A program made the position numbers and the translations under genes. Below are positions 24,101 through 36,100 of a DNA stretch of 64,000 nucleotides, piece after piece. The stretch is from Undaria pinnatifida (Eukaryota; Sar; Phaeophyceae; Laminariales; Alariaceae): positions 18,341,476 through 18,405,475 of the forward strand of contig JABAKD010000025.1 in NCBI GenBank assembly GCA_012845835.1. Direction: 5' to 3'. How positions within the stretch are numbered: the stretch's first letter is position 1; the number at the start of each line of letters is the position of its first letter. The notes under the pieces were generated by a model. The model did no database searches, was not told where the DNA came from, and worked only from the letters and a program-made list of their open reading frames with translations.

Positions 24101-27100
24101 TCGCCGACCGTGGTTGCTTGTGAGGAGCTGGAGCTGCCCGCTAGTGAAGTTCACACGGTTAGTCGGGGATCGTTTTTTGTCTCGTTTTGTGCACCCCAAA
24201 TTTCGATCACGCCAACGCCTCAGAGTCGAGGTATGGGCCTCTGCTAGGAACCTGCGGAAGACCAATAGAAGAGACTCACAGCATCTGTGGATAAAACACT
24301 CTTGAGCACTATACGTACCCTGCACCTAAGCTGCGAGCCAGCCGAAGTTCTAAATGCAGCGTGTTAACATAGCTATGTTTTTTTTTCCGTTCCGATAAAA
24401 GATCTAGAGATTAGAGTCGCCGGAAAACCGGGGACCAGGGGACGCTTGGGTGCCACCGTGGTTTCAATTGCTGAGGAGAAAAACGCCGGGCCGATGCCTG
24501 AAATGTTTGTTGTGTTTTTCCTCGTTTTCTTTTCCTTCCTTTTTTTTGTGTTTGAACATATTTCTTCTGCGCACACCGCGGAGTGAAGGCACAAACCAAG
24601 CTTCGATAGCCACAAAATCTACATACCGCAACTACTCAGAACAGCCTGCAACCGGTCCTTCACAGAGCAGCAAATGCACACAGCAATACGTTCGTGCCGA
24701 CCAAACGGCAGAGTGCAATAGCGCAAGCCAGCAGACTGGAACAAGTGTTTGGCCGGCCGCCACCATGTACTTACGAGTATTTGTTGTGCTTTTTTTTCGT
24801 CTATGCTGCTGTTGTTCTTTGAATAATGGGTAATAACAAAGCCACCACCAACAAATTTGGATGTTATCCAAGTAACGCTGACACTCAGCCCTGTGACGGA
24901 CCGCCGTCTAGACGTAATGTACTTTTTTGGTATGGAACATAAGGTGTGACTGGCGTGATGTAAACCAGCTATCTCTTTGCTGCCACTTCAACCATATGTT
25001 CCACCCTGCTGTGTGTTGTTTTATCAAAGTGCGTTTTCCACCCATCGACATCCAGCACACCCAATGTCCGTGCCGATTCGTCATCCTCGACAGAGGCAAA
25101 AGCTCTGTAGCCACCAACTTCGAGACAGACGTGTACATGGCAAATATTTAAAGCAACATACCAGGCGCACACGGTATACTCATGCATGTGACAAGCGGAC
25201 TGTTTTCCTGGAGCATGGCGGCGGGATTCTTGGCATTATCAAAGTCACTATTTTACGCTTACCAACAATCGTGGACCTCTGTCCGCTTCAAGTGATTTGT
25301 TGTATTTTTCGTTCCTGAGCGAGCGTAGCGGGCGGTCAATGCCGCCCGCGGAGCGAAGAGCCTTGCAACACATTACGGCCAGTTGCGTGCAGCAATTTGC
25401 GGAGTTGTGCGTCTGTGCATCTGACTGGCGCAGCCCACGCTATCACTACAGTGGAATCCGAAGGGTGCGCCAGCTAGCGTTGGGTTGCGAAAGCAACTGA
25501 GTTAAATCGACACACGACGCGTATGAAAATACGTGGAAGTGTGGTGAGCTTAAGCTTTATTTTTCCCCATCCGCCGGAGGATTAAAGAAAAAAAGAAAAA
25601 TAAACTGACTGGCGCGTTTTGTGCTTAACGTTGGAGGGTCAAATGCCTCACCTCAGATGAAATCGGTGCACGGAAACGTAGGCTTCGTTGGGCATGTCTG
25701 AACGGGCAGTGCGCCACATTTGAGTCTGGAAGCTCGTATGATAATAAGGCGATCCCTTCTTTTTCGGCCCTCCAAGGGGGGAGGGGTGAGGGGGGGGGGA
25801 GAGGGGGGGCGTAGTGTGGGTCATGGCGTTTTTATTTCCGGATGCCCTCGCTTGACATGTGGCATGATTCACTGCAACCAATAAAGGAGGTTGTACTTTA
25901 AATTATTTACATATTGCAAAGCATAGCAGCATGATACACGTAGCTGATGCGATAAAACGTTGTCCCCTCTCCCGGCACGCTTGCTCGCTCCCGTCCTGTT
26001 CTCCAGGCGTTTGTTCAGCCTGCGTTCCACAATAAAAATCCTGTGCGGGTGGCGGCAATGCTAACCGCAGCTGGACTTGCCGCGCGAGGGAGTCTCCTAG
26101 TTCCCGGCAATCTGGCTAAGGTAAGGATTGGCTTGATGTCCCTCGTACTATACTCGCAAATAATACTTTTGAATATTTTCGCTCAATACTGCTTGGCTGG
26201 GGAATGAGAGTGAGTGAGTCAGACCGCATCATGTATGATCTAAACTGATATGATGTGTGTATGAAAAGGCGGCGTGCTTGGCGTGTAGTCTATGCTACCA
26301 CTCAAATGAAAACACCATATCATGCCCCCTCAACCAGATGCTTGCCGTACGAGAATGCGATAATACCATGCCAGCTCTTCGTACCAGGTACCAGGCATGT
26401 CATTAACAGAATTGAACAACAAGCATCGACGATCGACGTGTGGTCCACTCATCATTGCTCTATTACCAGTAATAACCATCTCCGCTTGCTCTAAACCACA
26501 ATTCGCCTTCGTTTGCTACCTACTGCAGTTTATTCATGTGTTCTCGTACGCTTCCTGGATGGGGAGCACGATGTGGGTAACCTTCGTGGCGGGAATCACG
26601 ATGATGCGAAACCTTCCGCGTCAATCTTTCGGGAAGCTTCAGGTCTGACCATACGTAGCGAGTACGCGTCTGAACGATCAGCATGAAGTGCGATATTATC
26701 AACCGCCTAGGAAATGCGTGCATTAGCGTAATACGAGTATCACCATGCTGTGCGCCTCGTTGTATAGCTTTTAACAGAGCGTTGGGGACACAAACCTTAC
26801 CCTTTATCTCGGGCTGCTTCGTTTGGCCGATTACGAAATCGTTAGATCATCGCTGTTCATTCGACATTTTTTTCCTTGAAACTTCGAAAGGGTTTCAACT
26901 ACAGTTACACAACCGTTCTTCCCACTCGAGCCCGAACTCTAGCCTCCATTTGAAATTACGTGTTCGAGATATATACGAGCGTTTCTTCTTGTGATGTCAT
27001 TGCCGCTGTTCGCCGAGTGTGCATGACGATGCAAATGCGCTCATTGAATATGGTATGTTTTCTTCCCCCATGCCTTCGTTCACAGTCAAAGCTATTCCCG

Positions 27101-28699
27101 GCGTACTTTCAGCTCCACTTCGGTGCGATCGTCGCAATCCTCATCACGCGAGGTTCTCCTATCAGGTATACTCATTATATGGTGGTGTCTCCGAGCTTGC
27201 TTACGTACGACAATGTGGAGCTGTGAGCAGCCGCGCATGTTCGCGCTAGTGGTTTTGTCATCGATGTGTAGCTCTTGCCAATCTGTATACTTGGTATAGG
27301 GTTGGTGCTCGTCAATCACATCCGACCTGAATGGTGTCACTGCAATACTGCAACAGAATTATACCTGGTAGGTGGCCACAAAGAACCCGCAATTGATTAT
27401 TGTATTTAGCAACAACGGCCTTGCGCCACAGAAGTGTGATCGCACAGAAGTGGTTGCTGCTAGTGGTGGAAGCAAAACGCTTTTGAAGGAAACCTGAAAG
27501 AGGTGCGTGCTCATCTTGACCCTTGTGGGACCCAGGTCTAGCGACCTAAGAAGCCAGCGCGGTCTTGCTGCCCTACTAGGTGGAGCGTGCAACAGTACAC
27601 GTGCCATAATGCTGCGCACGTGTCGTGCATCTCCTTCCGTTTCACTCCCGATACACCTCTTACCCCTTTAGCCGGGGCTGCTTCGTTTTGTCCGATGCTG
27701 TAGTCGTCATCAACTTTCGACATGTTTCTTCTCTGACAACTCAAAGGGGTTTACCAACGTATCCGTCGCTCGCGTGGTTCTTACCCACCGCTGAATCGGG
27801 AAAATCTTTGTGTACAGGTCGTTTGGAGGTATAACGCTGCTCGCCTCCCTCGCCTCCACGTTTTTGAACCTGGTACTACTTGAACCAAGGTCGACGAGTA
27901 TTATGTTTGCAAGGTGAGCACGATGTTTCGTTACACCAGACCGGACCGAACCGAACCGAACCGAACCGAACCGAACCGAACCGAACCGAACCGAACCGAA
28001 CCGAACCGAACCGAACCGAACCAAACCGAATCGAACCGAGCCGAACCGAACCGAACCGAGCCAAACCAAACCAAACCAAACCGTATTTAGCTTGCTATGA
28101 TACGCATAAGTAATCAAGGCGTCGCACTTTTGACACGTCGTTAAACTGCACCCAATGTCGGGCTCCCGCGGCCGCCCAGTACATCCGCTCATACTTCGGA
28201 GTATGGAAATATGAGTTTTTGGTGGGGGTGTACTCAGTTGTCGGTTGCCTTCGTCTTGTGACGATTGACCACGCATCCTTTTCGAGACGGAGCACCGCTC
28301 CTTCTCTGGTAGATATAATGTACCTGCAACATTGGGGCGCTCATTTTTTTTTTTTCCGTATACAGGTTTTGTTTCGTGGCGTAGATCGCCACACTGGTGT
28401 CGATGGGAGCGCCCCAAATGCGCGCTCACTTGGGCCGTCGCTACGTAGAGCTACCCAGTTTACCCCGCACATGTTTAGGCCTCGGTCAAACCTCTAGTCT
28501 CACTGCCCACGTGCTTCCGTTTTGTTGGTTATCTATCAGGTACAAGTTGGAGGATGAAGGCAAGAAAGACTCCGAAGAGTACAAGGCGCTGGGCGCAAAG
28601 TTTGGGATGTTCCATGGAGCATCATCCTTTGTGAATCTAGGGGCGCTTGTAGGGGCCTTCGTGTACTCGTGGGACTTGGCATCCATGCTGCCTGTGTAA
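18102..28699 (+). CDS. TMEM205/DUF4149-like membrane protein with plastid-type leader
   Basis: Exons 18102-18263, 22039-22134, 26007-26120, 26529-26642, 27086-27165, 27818-27913, 28540-28699; phases agree (0,0,0,0,2,2) and give 273 residues. Family members are small polytopic membrane proteins; human TMEM205 is linked to cisplatin resistance, but the biochemical role is not settled. Seen: VFSYASWMGSTMWVTFVAG then RNLPRQSFGKLQSKLFP (the conserved core), a second helix GAIVAILI, a third exon with LNLVLLEPRSTSIMFAR, and a final FGMFHGASSFVNLGALVG helix. The first exon gives a signal peptide, RLLFLSAAALIVATSSTDAF, with Phe after the likely cleavage site and a basic Ser/Thr-rich stretch behind it, suggesting a plastid membrane. 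The first two exons are the least certain; translation could also start at the ATG at 22057 with no leader. Introns 1 and 2 are each nearly 4 kb and full of repeats. Confidence 0.82.
18595..18966 (-). mobile_element. TRIM-like miniature LTR element, copy 1
   Basis: Direct repeats at 18595-18679 and about 18884-18965 flank some 205 bp of internal sequence. Read on the - strand, each LTR runs from TGTTATAA to CTTAACA. The internal part starts AATGGCGTCGTCGACAG (possible primer-binding site) and ends in a purine tract CAGGGGGGGAGAG just before the second LTR. The right LTR has lost about 4 bp at its end; TATTAC flanks both sides as the probable target duplication. No coding capacity. Confidence 0.7.
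18965..19290 (+). repeat. Degenerate tandem repeat of ACCCGGAACTTCTGTAAGTTC units
   Basis: About 45-55 bp units with YCTGTACGCCCGTGCCACAA and TACCCGTACCCGGAACTTCTG blocks. The same satellite recurs at about 21170-21560, and the TRIM-like element at 18595 is inserted in it. It lies in TMEM205-like intron 1. Confidence 0.85.
19444..19618 (-). CDS. Possible terminal exon of an unidentified gene nested in TMEM205-like intron 1
   Basis: On the - strand an AG (CTCACAG) at about 19619 opens a GC-rich frame of 57 residues to a stop at 19444, reading FFGDLVVDLDVEA then an Arg/Lys-rich end. Base composition is unlike the surrounding repeats, which suggests coding, but the plus strand is also open and I recognise no family. 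No upstream exon could be joined with confidence. Confidence 0.3.
19816..20265. repeat. 33-bp minisatellite inside a larger tandem duplication
   Basis: A 33-bp unit (GAAGCTACAAATGGTATATG plus CACAGCAGCATCAC) is repeated about three times at 19946-20035 and about three to four times at 20160-20260. The flanking segment with AACTGCGAACTCTCAATATT is itself duplicated (about 19826 and 20057), so a unit of about 230 bp was copied in tandem. Confidence 0.9.
20266..20420 (-). CDS. Possible exon, unidentified
   Basis: A - strand frame with a protein-like composition (FPDFPCAAEQCEKAAWKLW, then VHPSWVTLCVA) ends at the minisatellite. No family recognised, and no join with the frame at 19444-19618 could be shown. 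It may be chance. Confidence 0.2.
21170..21560 (+). repeat. Second block of the ACCCGGAACTTCTG satellite
   Basis: Seven or eight degenerate units of about 50 bp, same family as 18965-19290, in TMEM205-like intron 1. Confidence 0.85.
21640..21890 (-). repeat. Dispersed repeat R4, inverted copy
   Basis: Reverse-complement of the 15850-16040 segment (CTTTGCAAGCTGCGTGG, then GGTCGGTGACTCCCCTGGAT). It lies about 150 bp before exon 2 of the TMEM205-like gene. Confidence 0.75.
22737..23498 (-). other. Long open frame of doubtful status in TMEM205-like intron 2
   Basis: A 253-codon - strand frame crosses a (CGGCTG)n microsatellite at about 23190-23230, which reads as an RS-repeat followed by a Cys run. 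No family recognised, and composition is dominated by the microsatellite and Ala/Pro/Leu-rich text. Probably not a gene. Confidence 0.15.
24570..25235 (+). repeat. Dispersed repeat R2, second copy
   Basis: Same order of blocks as at 14935-15800 (CTCAGCCCTGTGACGGACCG, GTGATGTAAACCAGC, GAGGCAAAAGCTCTGTAG, ATGGCGGCGGGA) but shorter in the middle. In TMEM205-like intron 2. Confidence 0.7.
27946..28082 (+). repeat. (AACCG)n pentanucleotide microsatellite in the last intron of the TMEM205-like gene
   Basis: About 27 units of AACCG with single-base variants, starting about 32 bp after the donor at 27913. Long frames on both strands here are artefacts of the repeat. Confidence 0.95.
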
Positions 28700-30101
28700 A
28701 GTGTACGGGAGAAGTGCTTGATCGCGGGGACACCCACGACCGGATGAAACGATCGCGATGGTCGCGTTGTAGATTGAAGCGCTTCCACATATTAATATGG
28801 CCCACTAAAACCGTGTTGGGACGGCATGTACATCGACAAAAAACGAGTATACTGCCGCATTTTCAAGCGTCTACTTAGGTAGAGATGCAGCAGTACGAGC
28901 ATCATGATGATCATGCAGCACGCGTGTCTTAAAGCTCCTTGCATGCAGTGCGGGGACACATCCTATCCACGCGGTCCGCTTGCCTTCGGTAGTCGATGCT
29001 GTAGTCGTCACTACAGTAGGTGTGCTCGACGTGAATTTTCCTTTGGGACCTTATTAAATAACAGGGTTCAGAAAGTGGCAACGGGGTTACGGGGGAGCGA
29101 TTACCATGCCAAGACATCATGACGTTTTCCGTTTTTTCCACGTAATTTGTAGTTGTTGAAATCCCGGTCGAGCCTTAACATAACACGGTTATACCGAGCA
29201 GGCCCTGGCAGTTTTCACGTTAGAGAACTCCGCATCACACATTTAATAGGTCATGTTGCGCTCAGCTCAGCAGCAGGCCAACTGCAAAATAAAACTGGAA
29301 AGATGAATGGGTAGGCGACGTGTTTGGAGCAGGTGCCACTGCTGCAGCTGTCTTGGTCCTGCTGTAGTATGTATAGCGTGACTCAGCGCTTTATCATGAA
29401 ACCGACAAGCGACACAAGGACAGAACCAGTGTGGCTGCAACGCCTTACTCCGTAGAAAACCACTCGCAGTTCCCGCATTCGCTATTGTGTGATGGAAGCG
29501 CGTGAACCAATCAGCCACGACACCGCCAGCCAACCGTTGTGCATTATAGTGGAGCACCTGAGAGAAATCCGCAATCTGGATCAGGGGTGCGTGTTGCCGC
29601 GAACCTATTGGTAATACCGCGAAAAATTGAGGCAGGGGACGGAACTCTCGCCCCCTTAAGAGAATGCGCACAAAGGGGAGATTTCCAACATGTGTATGCA
29701 GGCGTTTTTATGTAGGGGCAGTCGCCAAACCTTCAAGAACCGTACTTTCCCTAAAACACTGAACCTCGTCCGGATTGCGAACCGTTTGCGAACCGGAACC
29801 GGCAACACGCATGCCTGCTCTGGACCGCAACGACAACGACAACTTCACGGCGTCCAGTCAATTCGATAAACAAACTCGCAACAGCAGTTGAAAAAGCTCC
29901 ATGTCCGTGCAGTTAGTAGTGCTTGATGCCATCCCTGTACTACTTGATACATTTCCCGCAGTTGGTAGTTCTCGGTATCGTTCCAGCTGTTGGTACGTAC
30001 TGCTGCTGATATCCATTCCTCCTGCCTTTGGTTTTGCTTGATATCATTCCCGCAGTTCGTACTGTTTCATACCATTCTGCAATTGGTGCTGCTTGATGTC
30101 A
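28700..30101. other. Convergent intergenic region between TMEM205-like gene and SLY1
   Basis: Contains dispersed repeat R5 at about 29500-29850 (GGAGGCGTTTTTAT-like block, ACCTTCAAGAACCG, GCGAACCGGAACCGG), also at 42060-42510, then irregular tandem units related to the end of SLY1 (29905-30101). No conserved gene recognised. Confidence 0.6.
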
Positions 30102-30120
30102 TCATCCCTGCTTTTGGCCG
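29905..30120. repeat. Tandem units related to the SLY1 stop-codon region
   Basis: Units of about 30 bp of the form GCTTGATRYCATYCCYGC with a TTTTGG or GTTGGT neighbour repeat downstream of SLY1. The unit nearest the gene overlaps the last codons and stop at 30102-30104. Confidence 0.65.
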
Positions 30121-33100
30121 AGCTCCATGAGCTGCTCAAAGAATCCCTCGGCATTCACCAGCTCGGTGCTCCCGTACGTTACACTAAGAGGAGCGCTCTG
30201 TGATCGTCTCTGCGCGAAATCCTGTGAGGGGGGTGGGTGCATACATGACGGAGAACGTGAGATTCCTGCGCGGGGGGTGCAAAATGATTACGGTTTTCTC
30301 ACGATAGCATGTCTCTGAACTAGCCAGGGGTCACAAAATAGGCAAAGAAAGCATCCCGATGGAGGATACCACCGATGTGGTATATCCGTATCACTCGCAC
30401 ACCAAATACTACCACGAAATCAGTTCAACATATCAAAGGTACGAAGTTTACCCGAAAAAGTACGAAAAATGGGCACGATGGCCAAAAAGAAGACAAAAAA
30501 CGAAACAAAAAAAACGACAAGAACGTGAGCTTCCCGAGAGAGGTGCATACAGAAGGGGGGACGTGAGCACACGCGTTCCAACGCCAGGAGCAGGTACAGC
30601 GGGTCCACCTTCAAAATGTATTGAGGCCCAGGTGTAGCGCCCTCAAAAACGACCAGAAACAATCATTCCCACAACTAACGAACCGCAAAAAAGTCGGACA
30701 GTCCGCACTACTGCGTAACGACTACCTATTAGCCCGACTATTAAATACCCCGGAGAAGTAACTAGTTGGTGGCTTAAAGTCGCGCCGACTCGTAGCTCCA
30801 CAATTTTGGGGTGTATAGCATACAGTATACAGCATATGGTGCATATCCTGGTTCGCACCTGCAAATTTTGGTACTCCGAGTAGCAGCCTCCTCCGATCAT
30901 GAACACGATCACTTCTCGGGGTGGCCCCCTCGCTCGAGCCGCAGCTGGGTCAGCTTGTTCCCCCAGCTTGGGGTCAAGGTAAAGGTACGCTTCGTCCTCC
31001 TCTCCGTTGTCAAGCAGACTGGCAACAGTTCAAACGAAAGGGTCAACAGAAAATAACGTTATGATGGCGACTTTCCCACGAACAGTCCTTGTTATAACGA
31101 CGTGAAAGTTGAATGAATATGAGCTGGTGGCTCGAGGGGGTAGGGTCAGGAGGAAATCGATGCACATCTAGAATTCGCATTTGTCGGTTGATGGATTCAT
31201 TGCTTTGCGCTTTTACTTCTCGTGGTGTGTATTTTCGGCTATTTCATCATATTTTTTATTGTTGACACAAACCGTCAAACGCTCCACTTGTTGGATGGCA
31301 AACGAAGTGCTAATACTACTAATAACACTAACAACAACAACAACAACAATGAATACGAGTCTAAGCCATGGGTCCAAAAGTGGATAGCGCAGTGTCATAC
31401 AGTACATCAAGAGCGAAATCAAGGGTAGACATGATAATTACAGGATTAGCCCGCACGCTACGAGTAGGCAGTGACTGGCACCGAGGGCAACCTGGGGAGT
31501 GGCGGCATGTTAAAATACAACAGCTCCAATTTCCTGCTGCTGCAAGTCGTTGCGCGTTCAACACAAGTTCACCACTAAGAAGCAACAACTAGTGTATGCT
31601 CAGAACGTGTTCCACTTTCCTCCTGCTACAACACAAAGATGCGCGCGCGTTCAACACAACTTTACCAGTAACCGTGGTTCCTCAGGATAAGATATAACAA
31701 AAGTCAAAGTTACCATGGCAACGTGAAACGCACGTCTGCGCGCAATAAGTTAGTTAGTTTCTCAACGGTATGATATGTTCGGGCCAACCACAGCAATCAG
31801 GTTTAACAAAATCGTCACGGCAATGAGGAACACAAGTCTCAAGCCGCATATACGAGCCATGCAAAGGAACATCCAAGGATACAAACAGCACGGAGAAAAA
31901 GGACTGTCGTGCGACCCGCGTGTGACTCTAGCACAAGGAGGTTTCTGGACAAAAGGCCACAAAAAAATCTAACCCTAACCGTGATCCCAACCCCAAGGTT
32001 TGGCCAACCTCTACGGACATTGTCCGGAAAAAATCCAGCACAAAATAACAACTGTAAAGAAAAAGTCGACTATACTACACCTCGCACGTTCTTTTTCTTG
32101 CAATTTCCATACGAAATACCATACCTGGTACACTTTTTTATGGGCCCGGCAATACTACAGTACTGTACTGCATGTTTCCGTGGAACGAATTATCTATCCT
32201 CGCAGCCCAATGTTCAAGCCAAGCAGAATCGCAACAGCCATGGTGCATAGTCGGTGAACGGGCGTGGTGCATAACCAGAGCTCACCTTTCGACTACTCTT
32301 GTAACGTGGGCATTGTTGGCCCGTGAGAGCAGCTGCCCCGCGGTAGCGGCAGCCTGCGGTAGCAAAAATAAGGAGGCAAATATGTCGGTAGCAATTTAGC
32401 TTGAAAAAATTTCAAGGGCGTTTCTTGGTTTCAGGTGCCATGGGCCAAGCGCAATTCTGCAGGTGATTTCGTAGCTCGCACAATTTAAAGGGTGTTTTTG
32501 CTTTGTTCTAGGTGGCATGGGACCATTGTTCTAGGTGGCATGGAGCCATGGTGCCACATTGCATGGTGCCACACTCAGATTAATCTGCGGTTTGGTGGTT
32601 GGGCGGCAAAAAAAAACATATATCGGACAGCTAGCGATCTAGATCATCTAGATAATCTATTCATGGACGAAGATAACATTTGTGTCGCGATGATATGTTG
32701 TGCACGATCTGTGTGTAGTGCCGATCAAACAGTGGTAACATGTGCAAGATCGTTCAGACTATCCGACTCTCCCGGAAGCACGACATATAGGTCACGCTGG
32801 TAATAATTGACGAGGGATCTGTCCTCCCTAAAAGACGTAGATCATCAACAGATCAACAGATCAACACATCAATAGGGATCTATCTCATCTCTCCCACGTG
32901 TCAAATATTTTCACCGGGCTCCTCTCCTTTGAGCGTGGTTCACGCCGACCTTAAGCTGCGGCAAGTACATCGTTACGACTTCGGTGTTCCACGCAGAGTA
33001 CACAGGACTGTAGCAGCACTGCGAGTTTATTATTTGTTGGCAAGCACGCGAATTGCTGCCAAAGCTCCAACCACAGGGACGTATAGTACCTTCGCTAGCA

Positions 33101-36100
33101 GTCCAGTCGCTTGCGTTTGAGCAGCCGCAAACAGTCCCGACAGCATCTGGTTCCGCCCTGCGCGAGGAGCCTCGCCTGACGCGGCCCCGGCTTGCATTGT
33201 CGGCAAGTGCTGCAAAGATATCTGCAACATGAAAGGAGGAAACACGCCAAATATTAGCCAAGGGAAATAAACAGGTGCTTGGCTGGTAGATCGCAGCCAT
33301 AGCTTCGATGCGAAAGCGAAAATCAACGAGAGCATACGTTGCTTAGGGTTGTTTCTAAATAACCACAAAACGTTACCAATCGTGGAGAACCCCCCGTGAT
33401 ACTCTCACGAATGGTGACAATTAAGAGAGCTTTGAGAAATCCGAGAACAATTGACATTGCGATTTGCGACAAAATGAGAGAATGAGTGCCACCAAAAACA
33501 GAATCGTGACAGCTTTATAAAAGAAAACCGTGAGTGTTGTTTCGATGTTAGAAATGACCCTTAAAAAGGGCAATGAAAGTTATAAACGACCCTTAAAAGG
33601 GGGTGATTCTAAAATTAGGTAACGAACGTTAGAAATGACCGTAAAAGGGGCAATGAACGCGCCATCGCTGCCACACCGTCAAATTCAACACCAACGCATA
33701 TGCGAAATCTTGCGCGTCTGCTTGTCGCACCTGTTGTCGTAGATAACCTATCGCCCCCAGCCCCCTCTCCGCCTCCTGCTCTGCGCCCGCCACCCCCGAG
33801 TCAGCGGCAGACTGCTTGAGCAGCTCTTCCAGACTCGTCAACTCGGCCGTCGGCGGTCTGACCGCTAAGCAGTACACCCCCAGCAGCCGTAGCTTGTCGC
33901 GGATCGAACCTTTTCCGCTGCGGAGAAGCTCCTGCACGCGGCTCTTGCTCCGCTGCTCGAAAAAGCAGCCAAGGGAACCGTTTCAAGTGTTAACACGGAC
34001 GCCTGCTACGATAGGGATACAGTATGCATGCGCACTTTTTCGCCAAAAAAAACTGACTGACGGGTCTTCTTTTTTCTCTTATTTTTTCCTCCCATTTATT
34101 GTGATGCTCGCACTACTCTCGCGGTCCCTCCCAGTAGTAACTCAGATCCGGGGTAACAGCGGGCTCTCCTCCCCCCTCCCCACGACGGTACGTGCCTTCT
34201 TTTTTATAGCGAGAACAATTCAGCATTTTCTTCCCTTGTCGACTCGCGTCGAACTAGGGCTATATTCATATAATCGTCTAAATTAATCATTTAATCATCT
34301 ACTTCTATATTCATCGTCTATATCAATCATCTGTGTTAAATCATCTGTTTAATCACCTTTAGTAATCATCTATATTCAAAATCTATATTCATGGTCTATA
34401 TTAATCGTCTATACTAATCACCTACATTACTCATGTACATTAACGACATGTACTAAATTAATTATCCATATTAACCAGCTATATGAATGATCTATGTTCA
34501 ACAGGTACAGCGGGTACCCGGGTTTAAGAACGCCCGGGATAAGGGCGTTCGGGACTTAAGAGCGGTCAAATCGGCATGTCCCACCTACACTAAAAGCTAC
34601 ATATTTCCTACTACAGCAGTAAGAGCAATGTGTAATTAAGAGCGCCTCTTTCGGCTTGCCACTGGGCGCTCTTAAATCGGGGTAACCACTGAATATTAAT
34701 CGTAGCGTTTGACATGGCTGCATGCTACGATAGAGGGGTATAAGCACTTTTCTTCACCTGAAAAAACTACCCAAAGCAATACCAGTGCCATTAATGAGTG
34801 CATTCGTCATCTACCTAGGCCATGGGACCGATCACTGGGTGCAGTTTCGTTGGGGTGAGGCACAAAAACAACACAGATGAGGAACATCAGAAAACACGTA
34901 CAGTATAGACACCTACGGTCGTAGCATTTTGTGTTAGTCATCACTTTTTTTATTTTGCAGCCCAACTTCAGGCTTTTTTTGCTCATCGGTTTTCATCGCA
35001 CTTGGCTGACTCAAGCTCTCGCGCTTTCCGACAGTCATTTTCTTGCGCACGGAAAAGTCCCTCCGAGCACGAGCATGCACCCGGGGGGATTCGAACCTGT
35101 ATCATTGACTTATTAATAGTAGGGACGAGATTCACCCAATCCTCCACGGGGGACGTCTGCAATGGTCCATGTCGAACAGAACAACCCTACTATAGTCGAG
35201 ACATGGTGGCGTTTTTATTGCGGGCGAGATGCGGAAATAAACCTGATAGTTGACTGTAAGTCGGCGATTGATGCTGTGCTTCTTCCATTAACACAATTAT
35301 TCGGGGGGCAGCTGAACGATTGTCGATGCGGCTGTACATATGCGATGCAGTTCCGATGGCATGAGGAGTACTACAAATTACAAATTTCAACGAATTCCTC
35401 AATCTCACAGCTGAGGCGTACCTTTAAACTATGCAAAAAATTTAAGGGCCATAGCGTGGTTTCCGTCGCTTGGTGCCTGCCTTTTCTTGGGTGTGCCAAA
35501 TGTGCGCGAAAGTTTCCGCAAAACAAGCGACGCAATCGTCCATAGTCTTTTTGAAGGAAGCACACCGATAGTGATCGTACCACTTAACATTTTTGGACCT
35601 GTATCTACGTGTTCGGGGGCAAACCTACTTGAAAATGGTGTAGGATTACTTTTCATATTAAAAAACGAATTGGGCTAAGATTAATTTATTTTGAACTGTG
35701 AGATGGAGGAGTTCGTCGAAGGTTGTCTTTGCGAGCTGCGTGCTACGTTATCGCAGTATAGTCAAAGGGATATAACTCAAATCGCGTGGACAATGAAAAC
35801 TACCACGTAAGATGAAAAACAAACATGAGACAAGTTGAAGCGAGGGCATTGGAACCGAGAACGTGGTTTTGTTAGAGTGGGCAATGAAAGCTGCTACTGT
35901 AAGGTGGCAAGATCATGACAAAAGGCAAGTTGCAGGAAGTGAGTGGAATCAAGAACGCTCGTTTGTGTTGTCACCTTGGCACCAGCAGCTGCAGATATGA
36001 TTTCCTCCTCAACCTCGAAGTACACTGGTATTTCCCGCGCCGCCACGTCGTCCATAATTGCCTGAAGAACAACACAATCGTAACCGCCGGTGAGTCATCA

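Noticed and set aside
27710-28429. 239-codon minus-strand open frame
   Set aside because: Its core is the (AACCG)n microsatellite read as a Gly-Ser-Val-Arg-Phe repeat, and it overlaps real exon 27818-27913 on the other strand.
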